64,000 bases of DNA, taken from the NCBI RefSeq assembly GCF_022352055.1, contig NZ_JAKRWM010000006.1, forward strand, positions 186,001 to 250,000. The letters run 5' to 3'. The position numbers and the translations under genes are program-made. Shown piece after piece: positions 7,832-18,400 of this stretch (positions within the stretch are counted from its first letter, which is position 1; each line of letters starts with the position of its first letter). The DNA comes from Cohnella mopanensis. Its GTDB lineage: Bacteria > Bacillota > Bacilli > Paenibacillales > Paenibacillaceae. The notes below the pieces were generated by a model that did no database searches, had not been told where the DNA came from, and worked only from the letters and a program-made list of their open reading frames with translations.

Positions 7832-8629
7832 TTAACCCCCTGCGCTCGTATAACGATTCAAACTGCGATTCCAAATCCAAACACTGATCGCGAAAACGGT
7901 GAAACATCCGATCACCGCCATCACAATATCTGAGCCCAAACGATCCAGAAGCGCCTGCGAAGGCACGTACGCCCATATGGCGAACGGGAAAACCGTCAGG
8001 AACAGTTGTTGCAGAAATCGCGGATAGATATTGATAGGATAATCGCCGAAACCGAGAATTCGGTCGACGAGCTCTTCCAGCCTGCCGACTTGGACAAGCA
8101 TAATGACCATCGTACACAGCAACGTAGTGACGCCCATGTACAGGATAATGCTGCAAACGATCGATACAAGGGCGAGCAGAACCTGCAAAGGACTGGGCAT
8201 AACGTCGAGCCTCGAGAACGCGTAAATCGTCAGCGCTCCTCCCGAGATCAAGGAACCGATCCCCTTCAAGTTAAACCCGCTTGTCAACAGCGTGCCGAGC
8301 GGCGGATACGGCTTGACAAGCAGACGGTCGAAATCACCTTTGCGCACAAGCTGATGGGCTACGTCCATGACGTTGCCGAACAACGTCTCGCGCAATCCGA
8401 GCCACAGCAGCAATATTCCTTGGAACAACATGATTTGGTTCAAGTTCCAGCCGGGATACCCTCTCGTCTGCGTGAAGAAGATATATTGCAGGAACGGTGC
8501 CGTCCCGGAAAATAATATCGAAGTCAACACGCCAATAATGAAGTCCAAACGGTAAGCCATCGATCGTGACACGCTTAGCTTCATGTTCCAGTAATACAAC
8601 CTCAACAATCCCGTTAATGTAGTCGCCAT
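7832..8629 (-). CDS. ABC-2 type exporter permease (COG4587-like)
   Basis: This 265-residue membrane protein has about six hydrophobic helices and the family-typical R-L-Y-Y-W-N-M-K-L start, R-L-L-V-K-P (about 100) and L-N-R-Y-T-S-A-G-G end. It sits between the partner permease and the ATPase with 6-base gaps, so the three are surely cotranscribed. GGGGGTG lies about seven bases before the ATG. Confidence 0.85.
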   Translation of the reverse strand: MATTLTGLLRLYYWNMKLSVSRSMAYRLDFIIGVLTSILFSGTAPFLQYIFFTQTRGYPGWNLNQIMLFQGILLLWLGLRETLFGNVMDVAHQLVRKGDFDRLLVKPYPPLGTLLTSGFNLKGIGSLISGGALTIYAFSRLDVMPSPLQVLLALVSIVCSIILYMGVTTLLCTMVIMLVQVGRLEELVDRILGFGDYPINIYPRFLQQLFLTVFPFAIWAYVPSQALLDRLGSDIVMAVIGCFTVFAISVWIWNRSLNRYTSAGG

Positions 8630-8635
8630 TATGGC

Positions 8636-9445
8636 TCACCCCCCCACCGCGCAGAACTTCCGAATCGCTAGCTTCCAGAGCACGTGGCACAGCAAGTAAC
8701 CCCCGGCGATCCACGCCAGCTGCGTCAGTACGATCGAACCCCACTCGTTCCAGGAGTTGACGCTCTCTTTATTCAGGAAGATTTGAATCGGATAATAGAA
8801 TATATATTTGAAAGGCAAGAAATCACATATCCGCTGCAACCACGCAGGGTAGAAGTCAAGCGGGAGCAATCCGCCGCCGAGCAGATTCATCGAGATATAG
8901 ACGAACTCGTTTAGCCCCGAATTGCTTTTGAGCGCGAACGCGGTCATGCCGATCAAATAATTGATGAGGAAAAACAAGCAGAAGCTCAGCACGCAAACGA
9001 TAACAAACTTAGCCAGCGACAGAGCGGTCAGAAAACTCGGCGGATAAATAACGCTATATACGATGATGTCCGGCACGAATTCCAGCAGGATGCCGGTCAT
9101 GCGAAGCGCTACGGCCGCCGACAGTTCATACCAGAAAATATTAATCGGTTTTAGGAGATGAATGCTAAGGTCTCCCGTAACGACATAATCCGATATTCTT
9201 CGTTCCGCGAAGTTCCAGATGAAAATCCAGACGAACGTAATTCCCGCCGTATACCATATCATTTCGGTCAACGTGTACCCTTTGATCTGCTCCGCGCCAT
9301 TGTGCGCGAATATGCTCCGGTACAGGAAAATGTTCAAGAGCAGAATAAACGGATGAATGGCGATGGAAATCAGGAAGCTGTTCCGGTACTGAAGGAACTG
9401 CTTCATATTCGTCTGTACGGCTTTGAGAAAAAACATTAAGCGCAT
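8636..9445 (-). CDS. ABC-2 type exporter permease (COG3694-like)
   Basis: The 269-residue protein has six predicted membrane helices and ends K-L-A-I-R-K-F-C-A-V-G-G. The segment G-D-L-S-I-H-L-L-K-P-I is the usual cytoplasmic loop of this permease group. It is the first gene of the exporter operon. The ATG at 9445 touches the AAGGGG ribosome-binding site, so the second in-frame ATG at 9436 (spacing nine) is the better start. Confidence 0.85.
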   Translation of the reverse strand: MRLMFFLKAVQTNMKQFLQYRNSFLISIAIHPFILLLNIFLYRSIFAHNGAEQIKGYTLTEMIWYTAGITFVWIFIWNFAERRISDYVVTGDLSIHLLKPINIFWYELSAAVALRMTGILLEFVPDIIVYSVIYPPSFLTALSLAKFVIVCVLSFCLFFLINYLIGMTAFALKSNSGLNEFVYISMNLLGGGLLPLDFYPAWLQRICDFLPFKYIFYYPIQIFLNKESVNSWNEWGSIVLTQLAWIAGGYLLCHVLWKLAIRKFCAVGG

Positions 9446-9552
9446 CCCCTTGAAGTGGTAATAGGCTTAAGTATAATGACCTCGAATTGGAAAATACAGG
9501 TGCATTTCTATGGCAAAGATGTGCTTTGTTTCGATAAGTTTTCGTTAATGAA

Positions 9553-9576
9553 AAAAGGCCACCTAGGTGGCCTTTA
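9553..9576. terminator. Hairpin between exporter operon and serine hydrolase
   Basis: Perfect arms AAAGGCCACC/GGTGGCCTTT with a two-base loop, flanked by A6 on one side and TTTAATTT on the other. It lies upstream of both divergent genes, so it may end transcription entering from outside, or may act as a regulatory stem. Confidence 0.6.
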
Positions 9577-9682
9577 ATTTAGTAGCTCTTACTTTTTTAT
9601 AGACTTCTCTTATCCTTTTTTGATATATTTTGGTATTCATTTATTTTGCAACCGTTTCCTAAAATTCTATGGAGGTATCTGC

Positions 9683-10762
9683 ATGCGGAAATATTTGCTT
9701 CTCTCAATGCTCTGCATTTGTTGCTGTATCTTCGCTTCCGGCTGTAACTTGATGCTCAGTAGGTCACATGCAACAGAATTCACCTGGAAAACGGCCGATC
9801 CGAAAGACAAGGGAATGGATGCCGAGCAATTGGTTGCGTTGGATAATAAAGTCTCGATGAATAAGAAAATTACAAGCTTGCTCATCGTGAAAGATGACAA
9901 TATCGTATTCGAGAAATATTACAACGGAGGTGACCCGAATAATCCTGAAGGTGTATTCTCGGTTACCAAGAGCATTGTCTCGGCATTAACGGGAATCGCC
10001 ATCGATCAGGGCCTGATCGGAGGACTGGATACTAAAATTTCTGAAATCATGCCGGAATATTTCGTAAATGAACAAGATTCCCGCAAGAAAGACATCACGG
10101 TCGAAAATGCACTGACGTTGACGGGTGGCCTAAAGCCGGCGGATGATGATTTTCAAAATTTTATTAACAGCCCGGACCTATTCGACTTTGCGATCAAGCA
10201 GCCCATAGTGAGTAAGCCGGGGACCAAGTTCGCTTACAACACCGGACTTCCCCAGTTTTTATCCGCGATGATCACCAAGAAGGCAAAGATGTCCGCCCAA
10301 GAATTCGCAGATCGTAATCTATTCGGGCCACTCGGTATCCAAAACTACGACTGGATGTCCGACAGAAACGGCATCAACGTAGGGGGAACGAATTTATCTA
10401 TGGTCCCGCGCGATATGGCGAAGTTCGGTTTACTTTATCTTCATAAAGGCAAATGGCAGGGGAATCAGATAGTTTCCATGAAATGGGTGGTCGCCTCCAC
10501 GGAGCGTCATATTTCCACGAATACAACTGAACCCGGAGATCAATACGGTTATCTGTTCTGGCTTTCGGACATCAAGGGTAGCGATGGAAAAAGCCATTTC
10601 AGCTATGAAGCCAACGGGTACGGCGCTCAAATTATTCGTGTCATTCCCGACCTGAAAACAGTCATCGTCATGACTTTTAATGCGTTTTCCCAAGAAGAGG
10701 CAGACCCCGAACGCATGCTTCGAGAGGATGTTATTCCGGTACTCGAGAAGGTCAAGCAATGA
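9683..10762 (+). CDS. Class C beta-lactamase-fold serine hydrolase lipoprotein
   Basis: The chosen start follows GGAGG by nine bases and opens a lipoprotein signal peptide M-R-K-Y-L-L-L-S ending F-A-S-G-C, so the mature protein would begin with a lipidated cysteine outside the membrane. The 359-residue protein has the serine hydrolase motif S93-V-T-K96 and Y185-N-T as the second catalytic tyrosine motif. Family members are penicillin-binding-protein-like peptidases, esterases or beta-lactamases; no true class C active-site K-T-G is obvious. An in-frame ATG at 9620 has no ribosome-binding site and would hide the signal peptide. Confidence 0.88.
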   Translation: MRKYLLLSMLCICCCIFASGCNLMLSRSHATEFTWKTADPKDKGMDAEQLVALDNKVSMNKKITSLLIVKDDNIVFEKYYNGGDPNNPEGVFSVTKSIVSALTGIAIDQGLIGGLDTKISEIMPEYFVNEQDSRKKDITVENALTLTGGLKPADDDFQNFINSPDLFDFAIKQPIVSKPGTKFAYNTGLPQFLSAMITKKAKMSAQEFADRNLFGPLGIQNYDWMSDRNGINVGGTNLSMVPRDMAKFGLLYLHKGKWQGNQIVSMKWVVASTERHISTNTTEPGDQYGYLFWLSDIKGSDGKSHFSYEANGYGAQIIRVIPDLKTVIVMTFNAFSQEEADPERMLREDVIPVLEKVKQ

Positions 10763-10811
10763 AAACAACGATCAAAGATGAGCGGCAGCTACAGACGTGT
10801 TTGAACGTCGC

Positions 10812-10850
10812 AGCCCCATCCACCGATAAGGTGGACCGGGCTTTTTCTTT
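10812..10850 (+). terminator. Rho-independent terminator of the serine hydrolase
   Basis: The stem AGCCC...GGGCT with inner TCCACC/GGTGGA is followed by TTTTTCTTT, 50 bases after the stop codon. Confidence 0.85.
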
Positions 10851-10921
10851 GTCACGCACATAGCCTACACCTATATTCAAACCCATGCCCCGACAAGGAA
10901 TTCCGCAAAGTACGTCTGCGT

Positions 10922-11026
10922 CTATTCCAAAACCTTGTGCACAGCCATAAGAACCCGTTCCTTATCGAAAGGCTTCACAATCAAATCTTTAGCCCCCGAA
11001 GCACGACTCTGCTTGCTCAGAACGTA
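10922..11026 (-). pseudogene. CheY response regulator C-terminal fragment
   Basis: Directly after the TAA of the CAP-domain gene, and in the same frame, 34 codons read Y-V-L-S-K-Q-S-R-A-S-G-A-K-D-L-I-V-K-P-F and continue to a TAG at 10922. A-S-G-A-K-D-x-I-V-K-P-F with the following helix ending A-V-H-K-V-L-E is the C-terminal end (switch lysine, beta5-alpha5) of a chemotaxis CheY protein. The first two thirds, including the phosphoacceptor aspartate, are missing and there is no start codon, so it is a remnant. Confidence 0.8.
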
Positions 11027-12352
11027 TTACTTTGCGTCGATGACTGCCGTCCAGTTGTCGGCGTCCCATATGACGTTAGCGTCGAGAGCTTCACTGGCGA
11101 AGCGGAGTGGAACGTAAGTGGAACCTTCCTTCGATGTGAACGGCGCTGATGTTAATGTTATCTTCTTACCGTTGACCGTTGCCGTCTTGTTGCCGAGTTG
11201 CAAATGAATCTTCGTGCTACCCTTCGTGATTTCGATTGAATGATCGATTTGGTGCCAAAACACTTTAGCAGAAAGGACTTCGAATACCCCTCTGAGGGGA
11301 ATGAAGATACTGTTGTTGATCATTTGGGGTTTCGAGTTTACCGCTACGTATTCACCGTTGATCTTGATGCCGATGTTGCTTCGGCTGTATGGGGTTGAGA
11401 TGATGCTTGTAGTAGTGGTTGTCGTTTTGGAATGGTCAGTTGAGATCGAACCCGATGGGGTTGTGCTGGTTGGGTTATCGTTTTCCGTGGTGAAAGACCA
11501 AGTCTTGTTAAAGATCTTACCCGCGTCGGAACCCGTCCAAGGCGTGAACGTTACCGTGACGGTGTAGGTCTCGTTGTACGCTAGCGGTGACTTCGGAACG
11601 ATATGCCAGTAATTCGATGCAGTAAAAGGCTCAAAGAACGGTACCCCCTCGCCTGATCTGTTCGTGAAGGTTACATCTATGCTTGAAAGCAGGTAAGGGG
11701 TCTTGAGCGTGATGATCTGCCCTGACTGAGCCACCCCAAATGGCGCGATGGGGTTGGGGATTTCATGCCCGGAGAAGGTCGTGACCACGTCGGTCTGACC
11801 ATCGTAAGGATACATGACGTATCCCATAGTGTTTGCCGCGCAAGCGATCTCCATAACGACGGCACTGCCCTGCATACCGAAACCGATCTCAGTGGCGTCT
11901 GGCGAGATCAATGGCTCGCGATGGTACGCCGTGTTGAGAAACTCTTCAATGATGGCCTTAGGATCGGCTTCGTCCACGGTCATGATTTCCCACGTCTGAC
12001 TCAATGTATCTCCGCCTACTGCGTTGATTCGATCAACGTGGGTTACCCCTGTGAATCTCTTGCCGTGCGGGTTCTCGTCGTGGTTGTAGTCGCCATTTGC
12101 GGCAATGTAACCGGCGTGGTTCTGGGCTGCTTGGGTGAGATGCTGGTTGAGCTTGACAGCGGATAGACCCATTGCCGTCCGAACGGAGTTGAGGTAGTTC
12201 AATACTTGAGTCGCTTTATCCATTTCGCTGTAATCGGTTGAGACGACCTGTGTTGCCGGCGCGGATGTCGTCGCCGCCAGAGATGGCGTCGCTTGACTTC
12301 CCAGTAGCACGGCAAGGGCTAAACCTACGGCGCCAATCTTCTTCTTGTTCAT
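11027..12352 (-). CDS. Secreted CAP/SCP-domain protein with copper-amine-oxidase-N-like C-terminal domain
   Basis: The start at 12352 follows GGAGGG and opens a clean signal peptide (M-N-K-K-K-I-G ... S-L-A-A); a further in-frame ATG at 12451 lies inside the preceding gene. The 441-residue protein has a CAP (cysteine-rich secretory/PR1) domain at about 40-170, with N-H-A-G-Y, N-P-H-G-K-R and H-R-E-P-L as in SCP-like proteins. A sheet-rich middle carries a bacterial Ig-like segment, followed by a T/S-rich linker. The C-terminal domain (about 330-441: N-G-E-Y-V, I-F-I-P-L-R-G-V-F-E, Y-V-P-L-R-F-A-S-E-A-L) matches the copper amine oxidase N-terminal-like domain common in Paenibacillus surface proteins. 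It is downstream of the giant SLH gene and could share its transcript, although a hairpin separates them. Confidence 0.85.
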   Translation of the reverse strand: MNKKKIGAVGLALAVLLGSQATPSLAATTSAPATQVVSTDYSEMDKATQVLNYLNSVRTAMGLSAVKLNQHLTQAAQNHAGYIAANGDYNHDENPHGKRFTGVTHVDRINAVGGDTLSQTWEIMTVDEADPKAIIEEFLNTAYHREPLISPDATEIGFGMQGSAVVMEIACAANTMGYVMYPYDGQTDVVTTFSGHEIPNPIAPFGVAQSGQIITLKTPYLLSSIDVTFTNRSGEGVPFFEPFTASNYWHIVPKSPLAYNETYTVTVTFTPWTGSDAGKIFNKTWSFTTENDNPTSTTPSGSISTDHSKTTTTTTSIISTPYSRSNIGIKINGEYVAVNSKPQMINNSIFIPLRGVFEVLSAKVFWHQIDHSIEITKGSTKIHLQLGNKTATVNGKKITLTSAPFTSKEGSTYVPLRFASEALDANVIWDADNWTAVIDAK

Positions 12353-12385
12353 GGTAGCCCTCCAACGTTCGTCAAAGTGAAAGAG

Positions 12386-12418
12386 GCTTTTCCTTTGTCG
12401 GGAAAAGCCCCTCTTCAT
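12386..12418 (-). terminator. Hairpin between giant SLH gene and CAP gene
   Basis: Arms AAGAGGCTTTTCC and GGAAAAGCCCCTCTT with a 7-base loop start 8 bases after the SLH stop codon. The T run on the minus side is poor (CTCTTTCACTTTG), so this may attenuate transcription into the CAP gene rather than stop it fully. Confidence 0.55.
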
Positions 12419-12425
12419 CGCTTTT

Positions 12426-15400
12426 TTAGAGCTCTCTTGGGATAATTCCAATTATGCCGTCGCCGTTGACGATCAATATGCCGCTATCGAGCCATTCGGT
12501 TATGGCCTCGCTAAGTTCATCGGTGATATTATTCCCTGCCTGGACGAATATCCCATTATCCTCAATCACAATGGTGCCGTTGTTGGAAAACGATGGACTG
12601 CCCTTGACCTTTAAATTGCCCTCGATGGTAAGCGTTGCGCCTGCACTCACCACAAATGTATCACTCACAATAAGCATTACGCCTTCCGGGATTGTCAAAT
12701 TACCCGTTAATGTAGCTGGGCCTAATAGGGATACTTCCGTGTTAGATACTTGTGTGAGATTCGTCAATCCTGCTGCGTGGGCAGCCACGATCCATGTAGG
12801 TATAATGTCATCAGCGATCTGCACTGCATTCGTGGCACTTCCTAAAGGGTCTACGCCGACAGTAACCGAAACTGCCAGCTTCCTGCCTCCATATTCTGCC
12901 CGAACCGTGTAGCTTGCTGTCTTGGCGTCAGCACCTTTTGCATTCACAAAGGTCCCGCTTCCTGGTATATCTTCCACATTCCACTGATACGTAACGCGGC
13001 CGCCTGGCGGATTTCCATCCGCCATCAAGACATCCGCATGCAGAGTATCTCCTACTCTAGGATTTGTATTGTCTATAGTAGGATAATTATCAAAACCAGC
13101 GATTACCGCATTGGTTACTGCGGTTTTTGTTCCGGTAACCGGACCTACGCCCGTCACGATGACTTGCAACTTTTTGCCTATATCTCCTACTTCAGGATAG
13201 TAAAATCCGACTCCCTGGGATTCGAGAACATTACCTGTTGCATTCTGATACGTCCCGCTCCCCGCTGCCGTTTCTACTTGCCATTGATAAGTTACTCGGC
13301 CGTCTGCCGGATTGCCATCACTCATCGTTACTTTGGCATAGACGCTACCATTTACACCGCGCCAACCAACGCCCGGATTTACATTGGGAATCGTTATACT
13401 AGAGATATAGATAGAATCGAGCACTGTGCTTGTTGTTGCGGTTTGTGTTCCGGTCGCCGGGCTTACACCCATCACCACAACTTGCAGTTTCTTACCCCAG
13501 TCTGCCGCTGCAACCGTATAGCTTGCTGTTGCGTTACCCGTCCCAGTTGCATTCTGGTACGTCCCACTCGCTGCTGCCGTTTCTACTTTCCATTGGTAGG
13601 TCACTCGGCTGCCTGCTTCATTACCATCACCCATCGTTACGCTGGCCGTAAGGATCGCATCAATGGTCGGATATATATTATCTATCGTTACTCCCGCGAC
13701 ACCAACAGGCACCGCGCTTGTTGCTGCGCTTGTTGCCGTTCCCGATGCTCCCGATGTACCCGTCACCACAACTTGCAGTTTCTTACCCGAATCTGCTTCT
13801 GCAACCGTGTATATTGCGGTTTGGCTGCCCGTGCCCGCTGCATCCTGGTACGTTCCACTCCCTGCCGTCGTTTCTACTTTCCATTGGTAGTTCACTCGGT
13901 TGCCCGCTGCATTGCCATCTCCCATGGCGACATTGGCAGCAAGGGTATCTCCCACGGCAGGATTGACGTTATTGATCGTTACCCCTGAGACAGGTATGAG
14001 CACTGCACTAGTTGCTATACTCGTTTCTGTTCCCGTTGCTTCCTTTGCGCCGGTGACCACAACTCTCAGTTTCTTACCCATATCCGCCATTGCAATCGTG
14101 TAACTCGAAGTTGTGTTACCCGAACCAGTGGCATTCTGGTACGCCCCAGTCCCTACACCCGTTTCTACTTGCCATTGATATGCCACGCGGTCGCCTACTG
14201 GATTACCATCACTTATGGTGGCAATAGCCGTAAGGGTATCTCCCACTTTATAAGACGATTGACCGGTTATACCTGCATAATTTACTGAGGGGCCTGTCTT
14301 CCATTGAGCAGTATACGTAATATCCTGCGCGGGCATTGTTCCAGGCATGGTGGAAAGTAAAGGTGACCAATCCTTGAATACATTGCCTGCCTTTGTCACT
14401 TGCGGCGCAGAGACGTTGGACGTGGATGCACCATATGCCACATTAATAGTGGTTCCACCCGTACCTCCATTAGCATCGAACGTCACCTTATAGTTGTTGC
14501 GCGTGTAATACAGCTTTAATTGAAGTGGGCTATTCGTCGAATCCCCCACTACCCCTGATGCGACAGTACCCGACACGCCACTGTCATACGTGAAGCCTTC
14601 ATAACTCTTGGGTGTTGCGGTAACCGTATTATTGGCTGGAGCAACTATTGTTTCAGTTTCGTTTATCGTATATGCACCCGTTAGATCTTGCCTAATATGG
14701 TCCACCACATAAGAACCCTGTTTCCATTGTGCTGTGAAACTGAGGTTATGCCCTGGCATTGTCGCGGGTACGGAAGGTGACCATCCCATGAACACGGCAT
14801 TTCCATTGGTTGCTATAGGTGTCCATTTGCTCATGTTCTGACCATAATAAATCGACACGTTAATTGGGTTGGTATAACCGCCAGTAAGCGTACCTCCGTT
14901 CGGATCAAATGTTGCGATATACCAATTGCGTTTGTAGTACACCTTTAGAACAGTGGTCCCATCAGCCGCGATTGTACTCGTGAGAAGTGTGCCTGGGGCA
15001 TAGCTGTCATAGCTAAAGCCCTCATAATTTTTAGGCGTTGCGGTGATCGTCGTATCCGTCGTTCCTTTTAATAATTCCACATCAGCGATTGTGTATGTGT
15101 TACCTCCGATGGGATATCCGTATTGGTCCTTTCCCATATCCTGCTGCAAGTATACGATTTTGTAAGGTGTATCGTTTCTGGCTGTCCACGTCGCTGTGTA
15201 CGTTGTGTCTTGACTCGGCATGGCGTTCGGAACGGATGGCGACCATCCGGTGAACGAATAGCCCGGTCTTGTCATTAAAGGTATGCGATTGGAAATGTCT
15301 TTCCCGATTGGCGCGCTTACAGAACTTCCGGCAGATGAAGATCCGTAGCCCAATTTGAAAGTCATCGTTCTATTCACCGGCTGATAATAAATTCTGGCGA

Positions 15401-18400
15401 CTGCCGAGCCATCACCCTTAATGTACACGCCTCTTACAGCGCCTGCTAAATAGCCTTGGGCTGCGAACTTGTCGGAGGTTATATTAATCTCCGTATCTGT
15501 TGTTCCTTGCAAGTTCTCTGTAGCCGCAAGAGTAGCACTCCCGCTGTTCGAATCTATCAGATAATGTTCAACGGTATACGGCGTATTCGTGTTCGGCACC
15601 CAGTGCGCATAAAGGTGGAGATCCTTCGCCGGCATTGTGTTAGAAATCGTATACTTCGCGCCGCCGTCAAGGGCTGTATACCAACCGTCAAAGGTATATC
15701 CTGAATATACGGGAGCCTGAACATCAATTCTTGCATTATATGGCGCAGAAATGACTCTGTTGATCTCACCGTTCCTCAGTTCCAGTTCGATCGTATAATT
15801 ACCCTGTCTAGATGACCAATACAATGGCAACGTGCGCTTTATTGGGGATGCGCTGAAAGCCAAGGGCGCATTCTTCCATGTAATAACCAAGTTGCCCGCG
15901 CTCACCGACTTGCTCTTGTTGACAACTTCTATCGTCCTGGTGCTCGGATTATACTTGAAATCAGGATTATCCACCTGGATATCGAACTTGGATGGATCAT
16001 AAACTTTGGCAGTCGCGTCTCCTGTTTTCAAATCCATCCCATTCATCGTGAACAATTTGTCCGGAACTTGGAAGGATGTCGCAGCAGGCACGAATGTAAA
16101 TCCAAGCGAATCATCCTGAGGGTATGCGAAGTCATCGGCATTGTTTTGTGCCCCCGCAGAATAAAGCAGCCATTCATTCTCGTACAGCGGAACATCTCCG
16201 GAGAGCAAACCGTCGCCCAACTGTGCCCCGACTGCGGAAACCAAGTAAACTCCCGATTCCAAATACAGTGCGCCTAGAGAATCGGCCGTCTTGCCGGCGG
16301 ACGTATTCGTCAGTTGGTAGTAGAAATATCCCCATAATTTCATATAAAGTCCCGCATCTACAGAGACGCCTATACTATCCAATTTAACACTTAAAATACC
16401 TGCCTTAAGTTCCATTAGAAGACCTGCGCGCAATCCTATAGTACCCAGGACATAGAACTTAAACTGATAGTTACCATCACCTTGTAAACTTAAGGTGCTG
16501 CTGCTGCCTGTAAAAGAATAAACCTTCACGGTAGCCGTATATCTCTTGGCGCTCTGATAACTATAATCCGCACCCACCGTCAGATTCGGATTGACACTGA
16601 CGACAAGAGTAGCCGTAAATTCAACTTGAACTAGGCCCGCGCAAACACTTTGACGCTTATTCACGAGTTCTTTGCTTAGGAACGGAACCCATTCCGTCTC
16701 GTTCTTCAGCAGGCTCTGATACTTATTCTTCAATGTAGTTGTGGAGATTGCCCCGGAATCATCGACACCTTCAAGCAGCGCTTGGATCTGCTGAGCGATG
16801 TTTATTGCGTTGTTTATCTTATTCCAGTCCTTTAAAGCATCCTTTAAATTAGTCTTTGCGATGGTGCCGATCTCGGCCGTTATCGTGATGCCTGTGTACG
16901 TATAGGCATCTAGATTGGCCGTTATGACATAGTCATCTATGATAGGGACGAACAAAATTTTATGGGTCTGCGTCTGGCCATTAATACTGAGGCCAAAATG
17001 CATTTCTTCGACGAATGTGCTCGTCAGATGAATAATAATGACATCTCTATTGTCGTTGTTGGGATCAATGACGATATCGCACTTCACTTGGAGAGAGACG
17101 CTAACACCCGTATATCCCGGAAAATGCTGCAATTTACTGCCTATCGAAGGTACGATAGTTAGATTTTCCACGCTTACTTTTTTGCCGGGGTTTGTTGCAG
17201 CCATCGGTGCAAGCGCGTTGTACTGCTGCTTGAAGCTGTCGGTTTGCAGCGCCACAGTGGACAAATAATTAGCCGCTTGATTGACGAATCCACTTGCTAC
17301 GGCTTGCTGCTTGATTTGCCCTTCCAGACTCGCGACTTCGGCATCCGACAATAACTGATCTCCGTCGAGCGTTTGCTTCTGATAGAAATTCAGAGGGTTC
17401 TCTAGTTGTTCCTCCGTTGCATCTGTATAAGTAATGATATCCATATCTTCCGCATGCGTGATCGACGTGATGAGTCCGTATCCTGCAGAAGTGGCTCCGC
17501 TGCCGAATTCACCATTGTAGAACGCGATAAAGTCCCCTGCTTTTACAACGGTGAGCTCATCTAGACCCAGCGGCGCATACTTACTATTACTATAGTTCAT
17601 CGTTGTATGCTCTACCGTGATAGAGTGGTTCGTCTCGCTTCCATCCGTGTCCGCTGTCGTGCTCACAGGAAGAACATTCGGTTTAACTAACACTTTCTCG
17701 GGATCTGCATGGGTATAGGTGTAGGTGTTGCCGCTTTTCGCCGTGATCTCTACATAAGCCACATCGCCGTTGCCGGCGTCGCTTGTATGTACAGTACGCT
17801 GATCAGGCCGAACACCTGTATATATGGCAACGGTATCGCCAACTTGAACCGAATGACCGTCATAATCGAAAGTACCGTTTAGAACGTTAACTGAGCCCAG
17901 ACTTGTTCCGCTATCGCCAACCCCCGCAGTGATAACCGGAATCGATGGGGAGTTCACATCCGTACCGTTCTCCGTCATGTTCGATACATCCGAGAACGGC
18001 ACATAAACCATGTCATGGTTTAGCGGTAACTGCACGACCTCTTGTTTGGCAATGTCAAAAACATAGATGGTGGTCGTAGGGTCTTGACCTGCAAAAGAAA
18101 GATGGGCGTCCGTAAGCGTAAGCTGGTATGTGTTCCCTTCCCCGAACGCTCCGCCTTTGGCAACTACAATGAAGTGACCATGCGAGCCGGTTACTTCAAT
18201 GCCTGCAAATTGGGGATTACCCGGCGATTCAAACTTCATTCCAGCTTTCACTTGGTCTGCCGTCATATTGTCCGTAGCATCGTTCACTTCGATCGTGAAG
18301 CTCGGCGCTTGATCCAGAACCGTAATACTCGGAATACTTTGAACGGCATCATTGAGGCTTTCAATATATTTGGCATACAACGTCATGTTGTCGTTGACTG

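Noticed and set aside
7401..8156. 251-codon minus-strand frame overlapping the exporter permease and ATPase genes
   Set aside because: It is out of frame with two well-supported genes, has no domain, and its composition (many R, G and H) is that of a shadow frame.
10937..11149. Plus-strand small frames at the end of the CAP gene
   Set aside because: The minus strand there encodes the CAP protein's C-terminal domain and the CheY tail, which explain the openness.
13038..13988. 316-codon open frame on the plus strand inside the giant SLH gene
   Set aside because: It lies opposite the tandem modules, is cysteine-, tyrosine- and arginine-rich in a repetitive way, and merely mirrors the repeats of the real gene.
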